A DNA stretch of 64,000 nucleotides from Arenicola marina (Eukaryota > Annelida > Polychaeta > Arenicolidae): NCBI GenBank assembly GCA_964019135.1, contig OZ025260.1, positions 29,196,254-29,260,253 on the forward strand. Direction: 5' to 3'. Below, piece by piece: positions 28,701 to 39,811 of this stretch. Made by a program: the position numbers and the translations under genes. The notes under the pieces were generated by a model. That model made no database searches and was not told where the DNA came from. It saw only the letters and a list, made by a program, of their open reading frames with translations. The stretch's first letter is position 1. The number at the start of each line of letters is the position of its first letter.

Positions 28701-31000
28701 CATGTATCACCTGATTGTTGGAAAGCCCTCCGTGTGACTGTCATGTATCACCTGATTGTTGAAAAGCCCTTCTTGTGTCTGTCATGTATCACCTGATTGT
28801 TGGAAAGCCCTTCTTGTGACTGTCATGTATCACCTGATTGTTGGAAAGCCCTTCTTGTGACTGTCATGTATCACATGATTGTTGGAAAGCCCTCCTTGTG
28901 ACTGTCATGTATTACCTGATTGTTGAAAAGCCCTTCTTGTGACTGTCATGTATCACCTAATTGTTGGAAAGCCCTCCTTGTGACTGTCATGTATCACCTG
29001 ATTGTTGAAAAACCCTTCATGTGACTGTCATGTATCACCTGATTGTTGAAAAGCCCTTCTTGTGACTGTCATGTATCACCTGATTGATGGAAAGCCCTCC
29101 TTGTGACTGTCATGTATTACCTGATTGTTGGAAAGCCCTCCTTGTGACTGTCATGTATCACCTGATTGTTGAAAAGCCCTTCTTGTGACTGTCAAGTATC
29201 ACCTGATTGTCAGAAAACCCTCTTGTGACTGTCATGTATCACCTGATTGTTGAAAAGCTCTTCTTGTGACTGTCATGTATCACCTGATTGTTGAAAAGCC
29301 CTTCTTGTGACTGTCATGTATCACCTGATTGTTGGAAAGCCCTTCTTGTGACTGTCATGTATCACCTGATTGTTGGAAAGCTCTTCTTGTGACTGTCATG
29401 TATCACCTGATTGTTGGAAAGCCCTCCTTGTGACTGTCATGTATCACCTGATTGTTGAAAAGCCCTTCTTGTGACTGTCATGTATCACCTGATTGTTGGA
29501 AAGCCCTCCTTGTGACTGTCATGTATCACCTGATTGTTGAAAAACCCTTCTTGTGACTGTCATGTATCACCTGATTGTTGAAAAGCCCTTCTTGTGACTG
29601 TCATGTATCACCTGATTGTTGGAAAGCCCTCCTTGTAACTGTCGTGTATTACCTGATTGTTGGAAAGCCCTCCTTGTGACTGTCAAGTATCACCTGATTG
29701 TTAGAAATCCCTCCTTGTGACTGTCATGTATCACCTGATTGTTGAAAAGCTCTTCTTGTGACTGTCATGTATCACCTGATTGTTGAAAAGCCCTTCTTGT
29801 GACTGTCATGTATCACCTGATTGTTGGAAAGCCCTCCTTGTGACTGTCATGTATCACCTGATTGTTGGAAAGCCCTCCTTGTGACTCATGTATCACCTGA
29901 TTGTTGGAAAGCCCTCCTTGTGACTGTCATGTATCACCTGATTGTTAAAAAGCCCTCCTTGTGACTATCATGTATCACCTGATTGTTGGAAAGCCCTCCT
30001 TGTGACTGTCATGTATCACCTGATTGTTGGAAAGCCCTCCTTGTGACTGTCATGTATCACCTGATTGTTGGAAAGCCCTCCTTGTGACTGTCATGTATCA
30101 CCTGATTGTTGAAAAGCCCTTCTTGTGACTGTCATGTATCACCTGATTGTTAGAAAGGCCTCCTTGTGACTGTCATGTATCACCTGATTGTTGAAAAGCT
30201 CTTTTTGTGACTGTCATGTATCACCTGATTGTTGAAAAGCCCTTCTTGTGACTGTCATGTATCACCTGATTGTTGGAAAGCCCTCCTTGTGACTGTCATG
30301 TATCACCTGATTGTTGGAAAGCCCTCCTTGTGACTCATGTATCACCTGATTGTTGGAAAGCCCTCCTTGTGACTGTCATGTATCACCTGATTGTTAAAAA
30401 GCCCTCCTTGTGACTATCATGTATCACCTGATTGTTGGAAAGCCCTCCTTGTGACTGTCATGTATCACCTGATTGTTGGAAAGCCCTCCTTGTGACTGTC
30501 ATGTATCACCTGATTATTGGAAAGCCCTCCTTGTGACTGTCATGTATCACCTGATTGTTGAAAAGCTCTTCTTGTGACTGTCATGTATCACCTGATTGTT
30601 GAAAAGCCCTTCTTGTGACTGTCATGTATCACCTGATTGTTGGAAAGCCCTTCTTGTGACTGTCATGTATCACCTGATTGTTGGAAAGCTCTTCTTGTGA
30701 CTGTCATGTATCACCTGATTGTTGGAAAGCCCTCCTTGTGACTGTCATGTATCACCTGATTGTTGAAAAGCTCTTCTTGTGACTGTCATGTATCACCTGA
30801 TTGTTGGAAAGCCCCCCTTGTGACTGTCATGTATCACCTGATTGTTGAAAAGCCCTTCTTGTGACTGTCATGTATCACCTGATTGTTGGAAAGCCCTCCT
30901 TGTGACTGTCATGTATCACCTGATTGTTGAAAAACCCTTCTTGTGACTGTCATGTATCACCTGATTGTTGAAAAGCCCTTCTTGTGACTGTCATGTATCA
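16800..31000. repeat. Three-way higher-order duplication (offsets 6225 and 4878 bp) in the 41-bp array
   Basis: Blocks starting near 16.8, 23.0 and 27.9 kb share the same order of variant units. The open frames at 17033, 23258 and 28136 are offset by 6225 and 4878. The 39-bp units at 18861 and 19310 match 25086 and 25535 (6225), which in turn match 29882 and 30331 (4796, that is 4878 minus two units, the loss falling near 29650). The gattgatgg variant at 24204 matches 29082 (4878). Confidence 0.85.
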
Positions 31001-33500
31001 CCTGATTGTTGGAAAGCCCTCCTTGTGACTGTCGTGTATTACCTGATTGTTGGAAAGCCCTCCTTGTGACTGTCATGTATCACCTGATTGTTGGAAAGCC
31101 CTCCTTGTGACTGTCATGTATCACCTGAGTGTTGAAAAGCCCTTCTTGTGACTGTCAAGTATCACCTGACTGTTAGAAATCCCTCCTTGTGACTGTCATG
31201 TATCACCTGATTGTTGAAAAGCTCTTCTTGTGACTGTCATGTATCACCTGATTGTTGAAAAGCCCTTCTTGTGACTGTCATGTATCACCTGATTGTTGGA
31301 AAGCCCTCCTTGTGACTGTCATGTATCACCTGATTGTTGGAAAGCCCTCCTTGTGACTCATGTATCACCTGATTGTTGGAAAGCCCTCCTTGTGACTGTC
31401 ATGTATCACCTGATTTTTAAAAAGCCCTCCTTGTGACTATCATGTATCACCTGATTGTTGGAAAGCCCTCCTTGTGACTGTCATGTATCACCTGATTGTT
31501 GGAAAGCCCTCCTTGTGACTGTCATGTATCACCTGATTGTTGGAAAGCCCTCCTTGTGACTGTCATGTATCACCTGATTGTTGAAAAGCCCTTCTTGTGA
31601 CTGTCAAGTATCACCTGATTGTTAGAAAGCCCTCCTTGTGACTGTCATGTATCACCTGATTGTTGAAAAGCTCTTCTTGTGACTGTCATGTATCACCTGA
31701 TTGTTGAAAAGCCCTTCTTGTGACTGTCATGTATCACCTGATTGTTGGAAAGCCCTCCTTGTGACTGTCATGTATCACCTGATTGTTGGAAAGCCCTCCT
31801 TGTGACTGTCATGTATCACCTGATTGTTGGAAAGCCCTCCTTGTGACTCATGTATCACCTGATTGTTGGAAAGCCCTCCTTGTGACTGTCATGTATCACC
31901 TGATTGTTAAAAAGCCCTCCTTGTGACTATCATGTATCACCTGATTGTTGGAAAGCCCTCCTTGTGACTGTCATGTATCACCTGATTGTTGAAAAGCCCT
32001 CCTTGTGACTGTCATGTATCACCTGATTGTTGAAAAGCCCCCCTTGTGACTGTCATGTATCACCTGATTGTTGAAAAGCCCCCCTTGTGACTGTCATGTA
32101 TCACCTGATTGTTGGAAAGCCCTCCTTGTGACTGTCATGTATCACCTGATTGTTGAAAAGCTCTTCTTGTGACTGTCATGTATCACCTGATTGTTGGAAA
32201 GCCCCCCTTGTGACTGTCATGTATCACCTGATTGTTGAAAAGCCCTTCTTGTGACTGTCATGTATCACCTGATTGTTGGAAAGCCCTCCTTGTGACTGTC
32301 ATGTATCACCTGATTGTTGAAAAACCCTTCTTGTGACTGTCATGTATCACCTGATTGTTGAAAAGCCCTTCTTGTGACTGTCATGTATCACCTGATTGTT
32401 GGAAAGCCCTCCTTGTGACTGTCGTGTATTACCTGATTGTTGGAAAGCCCTCCTTGTGACTGTCATGTATCACCTGATTGTTGGAAAGCCCTCCTTGTGA
32501 CTGTCATGTATCACCTGAGTGTTGAAAAGCCCTTCTTGTGACTGTCAAGTATCACCTGATTGTTAGAAATCCCTCCTTGTGACTGTCATGTATCACCTGA
32601 TTGTTGAAAAGCTCTTCTTGTGACTGTCATGTATCACCTGATTGTTGAAAAGCCCTTCTTGTGACTGTCATGTATCACCTGATTGTTGGAAAGCCCTCCT
32701 TGTGACTGTCATGTATCACCTGATTGTTGGAAAGCCCTCCTTGTGACTCATGTATCACCTGATTGTTGGAAAGCCCTCCTTGTGACTGTCATGTATCACC
32801 TGATTTTTAAAAAGCCCTCCTTGTGACTATCATGTATCACCTGATTGTTGGAAAGCCCTCCTTGTGACTGTCATGTATCACCTGATTGTTGGAAAGCCCT
32901 CCTTGTGACTGTCATGTATCACCTGATTGTTGGAAAGCCCTCCTTGTGACTGTCATGTATCACCTGATTGTTGAAAAGCCCTTCTTGTGACTGTCAAGTA
33001 TCACCTGATTGTTAGAAAGCCCTCCTTGTGACTGTCATGTATCACCTGATTGTTGAAAAGCTCTTCTTGTGACTGTCATGTATCACCTGATTGTTGAAAA
33101 GCCCTTCTTGTGACTGTCATGTATCACCTGATTGTTGGAAAGCCCTCCTTGTGACTGTCATGTATCACCTGATTGTTGGAAAGCCCTCCTTGTGACTGTC
33201 ATGTATCACCTGATTGTTGGAAAGCCCTCCTTGTGACTCATGTATCACCTGATTGTTGGAAAGCCCTCCTTGTGACTGTCATGTATCACCTGATTGTTAA
33301 AAAGCCCTCCTTGTGACTATCATGTATCACCTGATTGTTGGAAAGCCCTCCTTGTGACTGTCATGTATCACCTGATTGTTGAAAAGCCCTCCTTGTGACT
33401 GTCATGTATCACCTGATTGTTGAAAAGCCCCCCTTGTGACTGTCATGTATCACCTGATTGTTGAAAAGCCCCCCTTGTGACTGTCATGTATCACCTGATT
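30721..33500. repeat. 1,390-bp tandem duplication at the right side of the 41-bp array
   Basis: 30721-32110 and 32111-33500 are near-identical. Shared rare variants sit exactly 1390 bp apart: cctgagtgtt (31125/32515), tgatttttaa (31411/32801), and the 39-bp units at 31354/32744 and 31844/33234. 1390 equals 34 units minus two 2-bp deletions. Confidence 0.92.
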
Positions 33501-33973
33501 GTTGAAAAGCCCTCCTTGTGACTGTCATGTATCACCTGATTGTTGAAAAGCCCCCCTTGTGACTGTCATGTATCACCTGATTGTTGGAAAGCCCTCCTTG
33601 TGACTGTCATGTATCACCTGATTGTTGGAAAGCCCTCCTTGTGACTGTCATGTATCACCTGATTGTTGGAAAGCCCTCCTTGTGACTGTCTTGTATCACC
33701 TGATTGTTGAAAAGCCCTCCTTGTGACTGTCATGTATCACCTGTTGTTGAAAAGCCCTCCTTGTGACTGTCATGTATCACATGATTGTTAAAAAGCCCTC
33801 CTTGTGACTGTCATGTATCACCTGATTGTTGGAAAGCCCTCCTTGTGACTGTCATGTATCACCTGATTGTTAAAAAGCCCTCCTTGTGACTGTCATGTAT
33901 CACCTGTTGTTGAAAAGCCCCCCTTGTGACTGTCATGTATCACCTGATTGTTGAAAAGCCCCCCTTGTGACTG

Positions 33974-34207
33974 TAGTTGGTCATGTAATATGCTGGAAAG
34001 AGAGCCGTATCCTTTTGATCTCGAACACATCATTGGCAACTTATTGAACCAATGTTAAAAGGTACACTGTATTTTGTATCCACTACATTTACCACTCCGG
34101 TAACAGGTTTGATAGTGTTGATTTCTACGCCTTGGTAACACTCCAAAATATGTTGTTACCACCACCCATTTGCGGTGCCAGTTCGAATGGCTTTCAATGA
34201 TGGTTGC
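33974..34207. other. Unique spacer between two satellites
   Basis: About 230 bp of non-repetitive DNA joins the 41-bp and 28-bp satellites. It contains no recognisable gene, tRNA-like box or transposon end. Confidence 0.6.
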
Positions 34208-36690
34208 ACCATGACATGGAGTTCCAGTGTGCAGTAGCATAACATTGAAGCTGTAGTGTGTAGCAGTATGACATGAAGCTTTGGTGTGCAGCAACGTAAC
34301 ATGAAGCTTTAGGGTGTAGCAGTATGACATGAAGCTTTGGTGTGCAGCAGCGTAACATGAAGCTTTAGGGTGTAGCAGTATGAGATGAAGCTTTGGTGTG
34401 CAGCAGCGTAACATGAAGCTTTAGGGTGTAGCAGTATGAGATGAAGCTTTGGTGTGCAGCAGCAGAACATGAAGCTTTAGTGTGTAGCAGTATGAGATGA
34501 AGCTTTGGTGTGCAGCAGCGTAACATGAAACTTTAGTGTGTAGCAGTATGAGATGAAGCTTTGGTGTGCAGCAGCGTAACATGAAGCTTTAGTGTGTAGC
34601 AGTATGAGATGAAGCTTTGGTGTGCAGCAACGTAACATGAAGCTTTAGGGTTTAGCAGTATGAGATGAAGCTTTGGTGTGCAGCAGCGTAACATGAAGCT
34701 TTAGGGTTTAGCAGTATGACATGAAGCTTTGGTGTGCAGCAGCGTAACATGAAGCTTTAGTGTGTAGCAGTATGAGATGAAGCTTTGGTGTGCAGCAGCG
34801 TAACATGAAGCTTTAGTGTGTAGCAGTATGAGATGAAGCTTTGGTGTGCAGCAACGTAACATGAAGCTTTAGGGTTTAGCAGTATGAGATGAAGCTTTGG
34901 TGTGCAGCAGCGTAACATGAAGCTTTAGGGTTTAGCAGTATGACATGAAGCTTTGGTGTGCAGCAGCGTAACATGAAGCTTTAGTGTGTAGCAGTATGAG
35001 ATGAAGCTTTGGTGTGCAGCAGCAGAACATGAAGCTTTAGTGTGTAGCAGTATGAGATGAAGCTTTGGTGTGCAGCAACGTAACATGAAGCTTTAGGGTT
35101 TAGCAGTATGAGATGAAGCTTTGGTGTGCAGCAGCAGAACATGAAGCTTTAGTGTGTAGCAGTATGAGATGAAGCTTTGGTGTGCAGCAGCAGAACATGA
35201 AGCTTTAGTGTGTAGCAGTATGAGATGAAGCTTTGGTGTGCAGCAACGTAACATGAAGCTTTAGGGTTTAGCAGTATGAGATGAAGCTTTGGTGTGCAGC
35301 AGCGTAACATGAAGCTTTAGGGTTTAGCAGTATGACATGAAGCTTTGGTGTGCAGCAGCAGAACATGAAGCTTTAGTGTGTAGCAGTATGAGATGAAGCT
35401 TTGGTGTGCAGCAGCAGAACATGAAGCTTTAGTGTGTAGCAGTATGAGATGAAGCTTTGGTGTGCAGCAGCAGAACATGAAGCTTTAGTGTGTAGCAGTA
35501 TGAGATGAAGCTTTGGTGTGCAGCAACGTAACATGAAGCTTTAGGGTTTAGCAGTATGAGATGAAGCTTTGGTGTGCAGCAGCGTAACATGAAGCTTTAG
35601 GGTTTAGCAGTATGACATGAAGCTTTGGTGTGCAGCAGCAGAACATGAAGCTTTAGTGTGTAGCAGTATGAGATGAAGCTTTGGTGTGCAGCAGCGTAAC
35701 ATGAAGCTTTAGTGTGTAGCAGTATGAGATGAAGCTTTGGTGTGCAGCAACGTAACATGAAGCTTTAGGGTTTAGCAGTATGAGATGAAGCTTTGGTGTG
35801 CAGCAGCGTAACATGAAGCTTTAGGGTTTAGCAGTATGACATGAAGCTTTGGTGTGCAGCAGCGTAACATGAAGCTTTAGTGTGTAGCAGTATGAGATGA
35901 AGCTTTGGTGTGCAGCAGCAGAACATGAAGCTTTAGTGTGTAGCAGTATGAGATGAAGCTTTGGTGTGCAGCAACGTAACATGAAGCTTTAGGGTTTAGC
36001 AGTATGAGATGAAGCTTTGGTGTGCAGCAGCAGAACATGAAGCTTTAGTGTGTAGCAGTATGAGATGAAGCTTTGGTGTGCAGCAGCAGAACATGAAGCT
36101 TTAGTGTGTAGCAGTATGAGATGAAGCTTTGGTGTGCAGCAGCGTAACATGAAGCTTTAGTGTGTAGCAGTATGACATGAAGCTTTGGTGTGCAGCAACG
36201 TAACATGAAGCTTTAGGGTGTAGCAGTATGAGATGAAGCTTTGGTGTGCAGCAGCGTAACATGAAGCTTTAGTGTGTAGCAGTATGACATGAAGCTTTGG
36301 TGTGCAGCAACGTAACATGAAGCTTTAGGGTTTAGCAGTATGAGATGAAGCTTTGGTGTGCAGCAGCAGAACATATAGCTTTTGTGTGCAGCAGTAGATT
36401 ATGAACTTTAGGGTAAAGCAGCCGGACATGAAGCTTTAGGTTGCAACAGTAGGACACGAAGCTGTAGTGTGTATCGTATGCCATGAAGCTTTAGAGTAGC
36501 AGTACGTTATAAAACTTTAGGTTGCAACAGTAGGACATGAAACTTTAGGGTGCAGAGGTATGGTATGAAGCTGTAGTGTGCAGCAGTAGATATGAAGCTT
36601 TAATTTGTAGTAGTCGGCATAAATCTTTAGTGTGCAGCAGTAGACGTGAAACATTAATATGCAACATTAGGACATAAATCTTTGGTGTAT
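34208..36690. repeat. 28-bp satellite arranged as 56-bp dimers
   Basis: The two alternating 28-bp monomers are atgaagctttggtgtgcagc + agcgtaac and atgaagctttagtgtgtagc + agtatgag, giving a 56-bp dimer. The AAGCTT (HindIII) word recurs every 28 bp. A third layer is visible: the gcaacg variant falls at 34627, 34851, 35075, 35243, 35523, 35747, 35971, 36195 and 36307, mostly 224 bp apart (four dimers). The core (34260-36370) is homogeneous, while both ends (34208-34260 and 36370-36690) are strongly diverged. The minus-strand frame across 34055-34414 is largely repeat translation. Confidence 0.96.
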
Positions 36691-37912
36691 AGGAGTAGGA
36701 CATCAATATTTAGCGTTGCATGCCTTCTCCTAGCCTGAAAACATGAATTAATTATCGTTAACTTTACACAGATGTGTGCGTCTATTTCGGTTTGATGCCC
36801 ATGTAACCGTACATTCTTGAGAAAATTGGACAAGAATTGCTTCAATGACTTTTTGATTTGATACGCAGCTGTCATTCGAAATCAATGATTCCCAAGATGT
36901 CTTCCCATAGGCAGAGAAAGCGGGTTGTGTGTGTGTGTGGATGGGTGGTGGGTTGGGGGGGGGGGGGGGGGGGGCTTCTTCCCAATAATCCCATGGATTT
37001 TTTTCCGATTTGCTACGGATGTAGAATCTGCTAGCTATATTTCGTATGTTCCAGTTAGACAGTCACAAAGTCATTAGTGACTTTATCAATAGAAATGAGT
37101 AGGAGAATAAGATACGGTAAGAATTAATTACGGGGGATCACTACTCGTCGGGGGTACGGCGTATTATTACGAGTCGATGGTCATGTACAGTGGCACAATA
37201 GTGTTACATTAGTGTTTATTTGGAAAGTTTAATATTCATTATTTTCATATTTAATATTCAGTAATCACTTGTGCAGAAATTTCTTTATCGAAACTTGCTT
37301 GGCTGTTGTTGCTTTAGCTAAAATGGCACATTTCTGTAGTTGCTCTTTCCCTCGCGTTCCTTCGTGCCGCTGAGTTCTACCTTCCGTGAATTAGTGGAAG
37401 CTCCTTCGCATTTTTCCGCGTTGCTGCCATGAGGCTCAGTGAGATAATGATTCATGATACCAATATCCATACCTTATATAGCCGCTACTTCTATATTACG
37501 TGTGTGTTGTAACAAGAGGGAGTTTTTTGTGATCAAGATCATCAATGCTCACGCCGATCACAGGTGTATCGCTCGATTGTATGCGTTCTAAAGGTATCGA
37601 GTTTTGTGATCAAGATTATCAAAGCTTCAATGCATACTCTAACATCCTATAACAACACGTCAACATGTTTCACACATTTTAACAGTGCTATCCAGACCAC
37701 AGGCGTTATCGCCTGAGTGTGTGTGTTCTGCTAATTGCAATCAGCCGGTGACACTAATCCTTCCGCTAGCCGACAACCGATCGACTTAGGGAATATAAAA
37801 TGGGGCGTTGGGACCAAAATGATCGATCGACTTACAGAGTAGGGAGGTGATCGGGTTAGAAAATACTGTTACAATGCTAAAACATAGGCCGACCGTCGGG
37901 ACTGGAAATAAT
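36691..37912. other. Non-repetitive stretch with a (GT)n/poly(G) run and two diverged direct repeats
   Basis: No supported gene. A short minus-strand frame at 36654-36875 has no recognisable domain and starts in degenerate satellite. 36928-36974 is a GT-rich run ending in 20 consecutive G. At 37521-37548 and about 37600-37626 the words gtgatcaagat(c/t)atcaa recur in a similar setting. Motifs resembling the next array's unit occur at about 37770, 37825 and 37905. Confidence 0.55.
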
Positions 37913-38268
37913 CGATCGAGTTAGGGAGGTGGTCGGGTTAGGGAGGTGGTCGGGTTAGGGAGGTGGTCGGGTTAGGGAGGTGGTCGGGTTAGGGAGGTGG
38001 TCGGGTTAGGGAGGTGGTCGGGTTAGGGAGGCGATCGGGTTAGGGAGGCGATCGGGTTAGGGAGGCGATCGGGTTAGGGAGGCGATCGGGTTAGGGAGGT
38101 GGTCGGGTTAGGGAGGCGATCGGGTTAGGGAGGTGGTCGGGTTAGGGAGGTGGTCGGGTTAGGGAGGTGGTCGGGTTAGGGAGGCGATCGGGTTAGGGAG
38201 GTGGTCGGGTTAGGGAGGTGGTCGGGTTAGGGAGGCGATCGGGTTAGGGAGGTGGTCGGGCAGGGAGG
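37913..38268. repeat. 17-bp minisatellite containing TTAGGG
   Basis: About 21 tandem copies of a 17-bp unit, gggttagggaggtggtc, alternating with the variant gggttagggaggcgatc. Every unit contains GGGTTAGGG, so the canonical metazoan telomere hexamer occurs once per 17 bp. The strand has four or more G-runs per two units and should be able to form G-quadruplexes. It is not a true telomere tract because the hexamer is never directly repeated. Confidence 0.95.
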
Positions 38269-39560
38269 TTTTACTGTATTTCTGAAAGTGGCTAACATCG
38301 TGTAATCCGACCCAAACGGCCCTGCAGCCCCTTCAATAGCCAATCGTTGCCACGATATATGGCGTTAGAAGTTGACCGGCTAACAATATGTGGAAAGGCT
38401 TGCGATTTGCGAACCATGGAGTCAGTCGCTAAATAATGTACTTTGATTATTGTATGCGTAGGTTAAACCAAAGAAGCAGAGACGTGTTAACGCCTTCCAT
38501 TTAGATTTAACTCGTAATAATAGTAACAGCGCGAGTTTTGCATGGCGTTAAGCATTTTATTGCCTCTTAATCAAGATGTGAAAGCCTTTCATTGTTATTA
38601 TCACAATATAACTGACCCAATAGTAATGAAACTTGGCGGGCTGCTACAGCTCGATGTCTGGCCAATAACATTGCCTAATGCCCATTTAACTCGCGCTATA
38701 GTTATATTCGCCCCATGCTATTTAATGGGAACCCTATCTTTTATGATGGGAAAAACATTGAAATGCTTAGAAATGGCAATGACGTCGATAATGCAATTCG
38801 AATGCACAATTTGGCCCTTAGGATATGGCCAATATGGTAAATGGCCAAGGGCATAGGCACTTTGTTTGTGTTCCTTAACCCTTGCGCGATATTGCGGGCC
38901 AATGAACGATTAAATAAATGGTCACTGATATTTCATCAAAATCGAAATAATAGTTCAATCTCAAAAAATATGACACGTTAACATGCGAACCTGGCGTGTA
39001 ATGTGAGCATATGGAGGATTGTTTAACGTGGGATCCCAGTGTTGGCTTCCTTCATCGGTATAATGATCCCTCTGGAGATTATTAGGTCAAATACGTTTTG
39101 CGATTGAACGAATGTTGAGAATAGTGACGTCATTCGTGTGACGTCACGACAAAGCCGTTAAAGTACCGTGATTTTGTCAGTCTCTCTCTCTCTCTCTCTC
39201 AGTTATTCTGCGGTATTTCGTGACGTAACCGGCGTCTTGCTGAGGAGAAACCTTGCCGGGAGGGATCTCAGCCCACGTTCAATATCGGCTTCAGACATGT
39301 CTTGGGATTGTGGGTAACTGCAATTCACCAAAGCAACGGTTTAGTGATCTTTATAATAGTAGATACCAAAGTGCCCCCCCCCCTTATATTATAGGCAATT
39401 GCGAGCAATTATATCACACGTCTTATCGCCTATGCTTCCAACAACGACTTGATAAAGTCTTACGCATCGGAAAGTACCATTGCCCCACGTTTCGATTTAG
39501 TTTTTATAAGTCCACACTGGGACGGCATCAGCGTTTAACTTAGTAAATTACATAGCATTA
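38269..39560. other. Unique DNA, no supported gene
   Basis: Contains a 104-residue plus-strand frame (38542-38856) with no recognised domain or coding signal, a CRE-like tgacgtcg at 38780, paired CREs at 39125-39146 and a (TC)n run at 39179-39201. A 96-residue frame at 39253-39543 begins at a non-ATG codon and is interrupted by low-complexity sequence, so I do not call it. Confidence 0.5.
39125..39146. promoter_or_regulatory. Pair of perfect cAMP response elements
   Basis: Two perfect palindromic TGACGTCA words lie at 39125-39132 and 39139-39146, 14 bp start to start. They are followed by a TC repeat and a third related word, tgacgtaa, at 39221-39228. TGACGTCA is the established CREB/ATF binding site. 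No gene start is visible immediately downstream, so the promoter role is an inference. Confidence 0.5.
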
Positions 39561-39811
39561 GTAGTAGTTCAGTGGGTTAGAGCGCTCGCCTTGAGTGTTC
39601 TGGCCACCTGAGAGCCTAACGACACCTAGATCGGTGGTTCTAGCCCCGCTGTGGCCATGTCTGTGAGGTCGCAGGATAAAGATCCCATGTCCTTCTTCGC
39701 AGAGAGTAGGGGGTTATCCCCGGGGACATGGCTCCACTCTCCCTTCTTGCTCCCATTGACGCGATATGACCAGAATTGGTTAAAGCATCCTGAATATACA
39801 ACCAATCAATG
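39561..39811 (+). mobile_element. tRNA-derived SINE-like element, family A, copy 1 (fullest)
   Basis: The head has tRNA-like pol III promoter boxes: an A-box-like tagttcagtgggttagagcg at 39564 and a B-box-like ggtggttctagcccc about 70 bp further on. The body has gctgtggccatg, gtcgcaggataaagatccca, an agagtagggggtta stretch and gacgcgatatgacc. The 3' end is gaatatacaaccaatcaatg. Three further copies with the same order of words lie in this window, and this shared order is what defines the family. I do not recognise a named family. Confidence 0.8.

Larger units (their letters stand above)
1..33973. repeat. 41-bp satellite array (about 830 units)
   Basis: An uninterrupted head-to-tail array that continues off the left edge. 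The unit is 41 bp and contains tgtgactgtcatgtatcacc, then tgattgttggaaagccct, then a variable ctcc/ttct/tact/ccgt stretch before the next ttgtgac. The consensus has no CpG, though a few variant units do (ccctccgtgtg, gacggtcatg). Length variants recur: 42-bp units with tgatttgttg, and 39-bp units with tgactcatg in place of tgactgtcatg. Each unit carries the 9-bp palindrome TGACTGTCA. No gene, transposon or unique insertion interrupts it. Short open frames inside (for example near 5350 and 9653) are repeat translations. The right end decays at ccccccttgtgactgtagttgg. Without copy number or location data I cannot say whether it is centromeric, subtelomeric or a dispersed array. Confidence 0.98.

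Noticed and set aside
1-33973. CENP-B-like box or a transposon origin for the 41-bp satellite
   Set aside because: The consensus has no CpG and no match to the CENP-B box pattern, and no transposon ends or coding remnants were seen at the array boundary.
36654-36875. 73-codon minus-strand frame
   Set aside because: Overlaps the degenerate satellite edge and has no domain or conserved pattern.
37913-38268. True interstitial telomere tract
   Set aside because: TTAGGG occurs once per 17-bp unit and is never in direct tandem, so it is only telomere-like.
38542-38856. 104-codon plus-strand frame as a small protein
   Set aside because: No recognised motif, no convincing start context, and a length plausible by chance in unique DNA.
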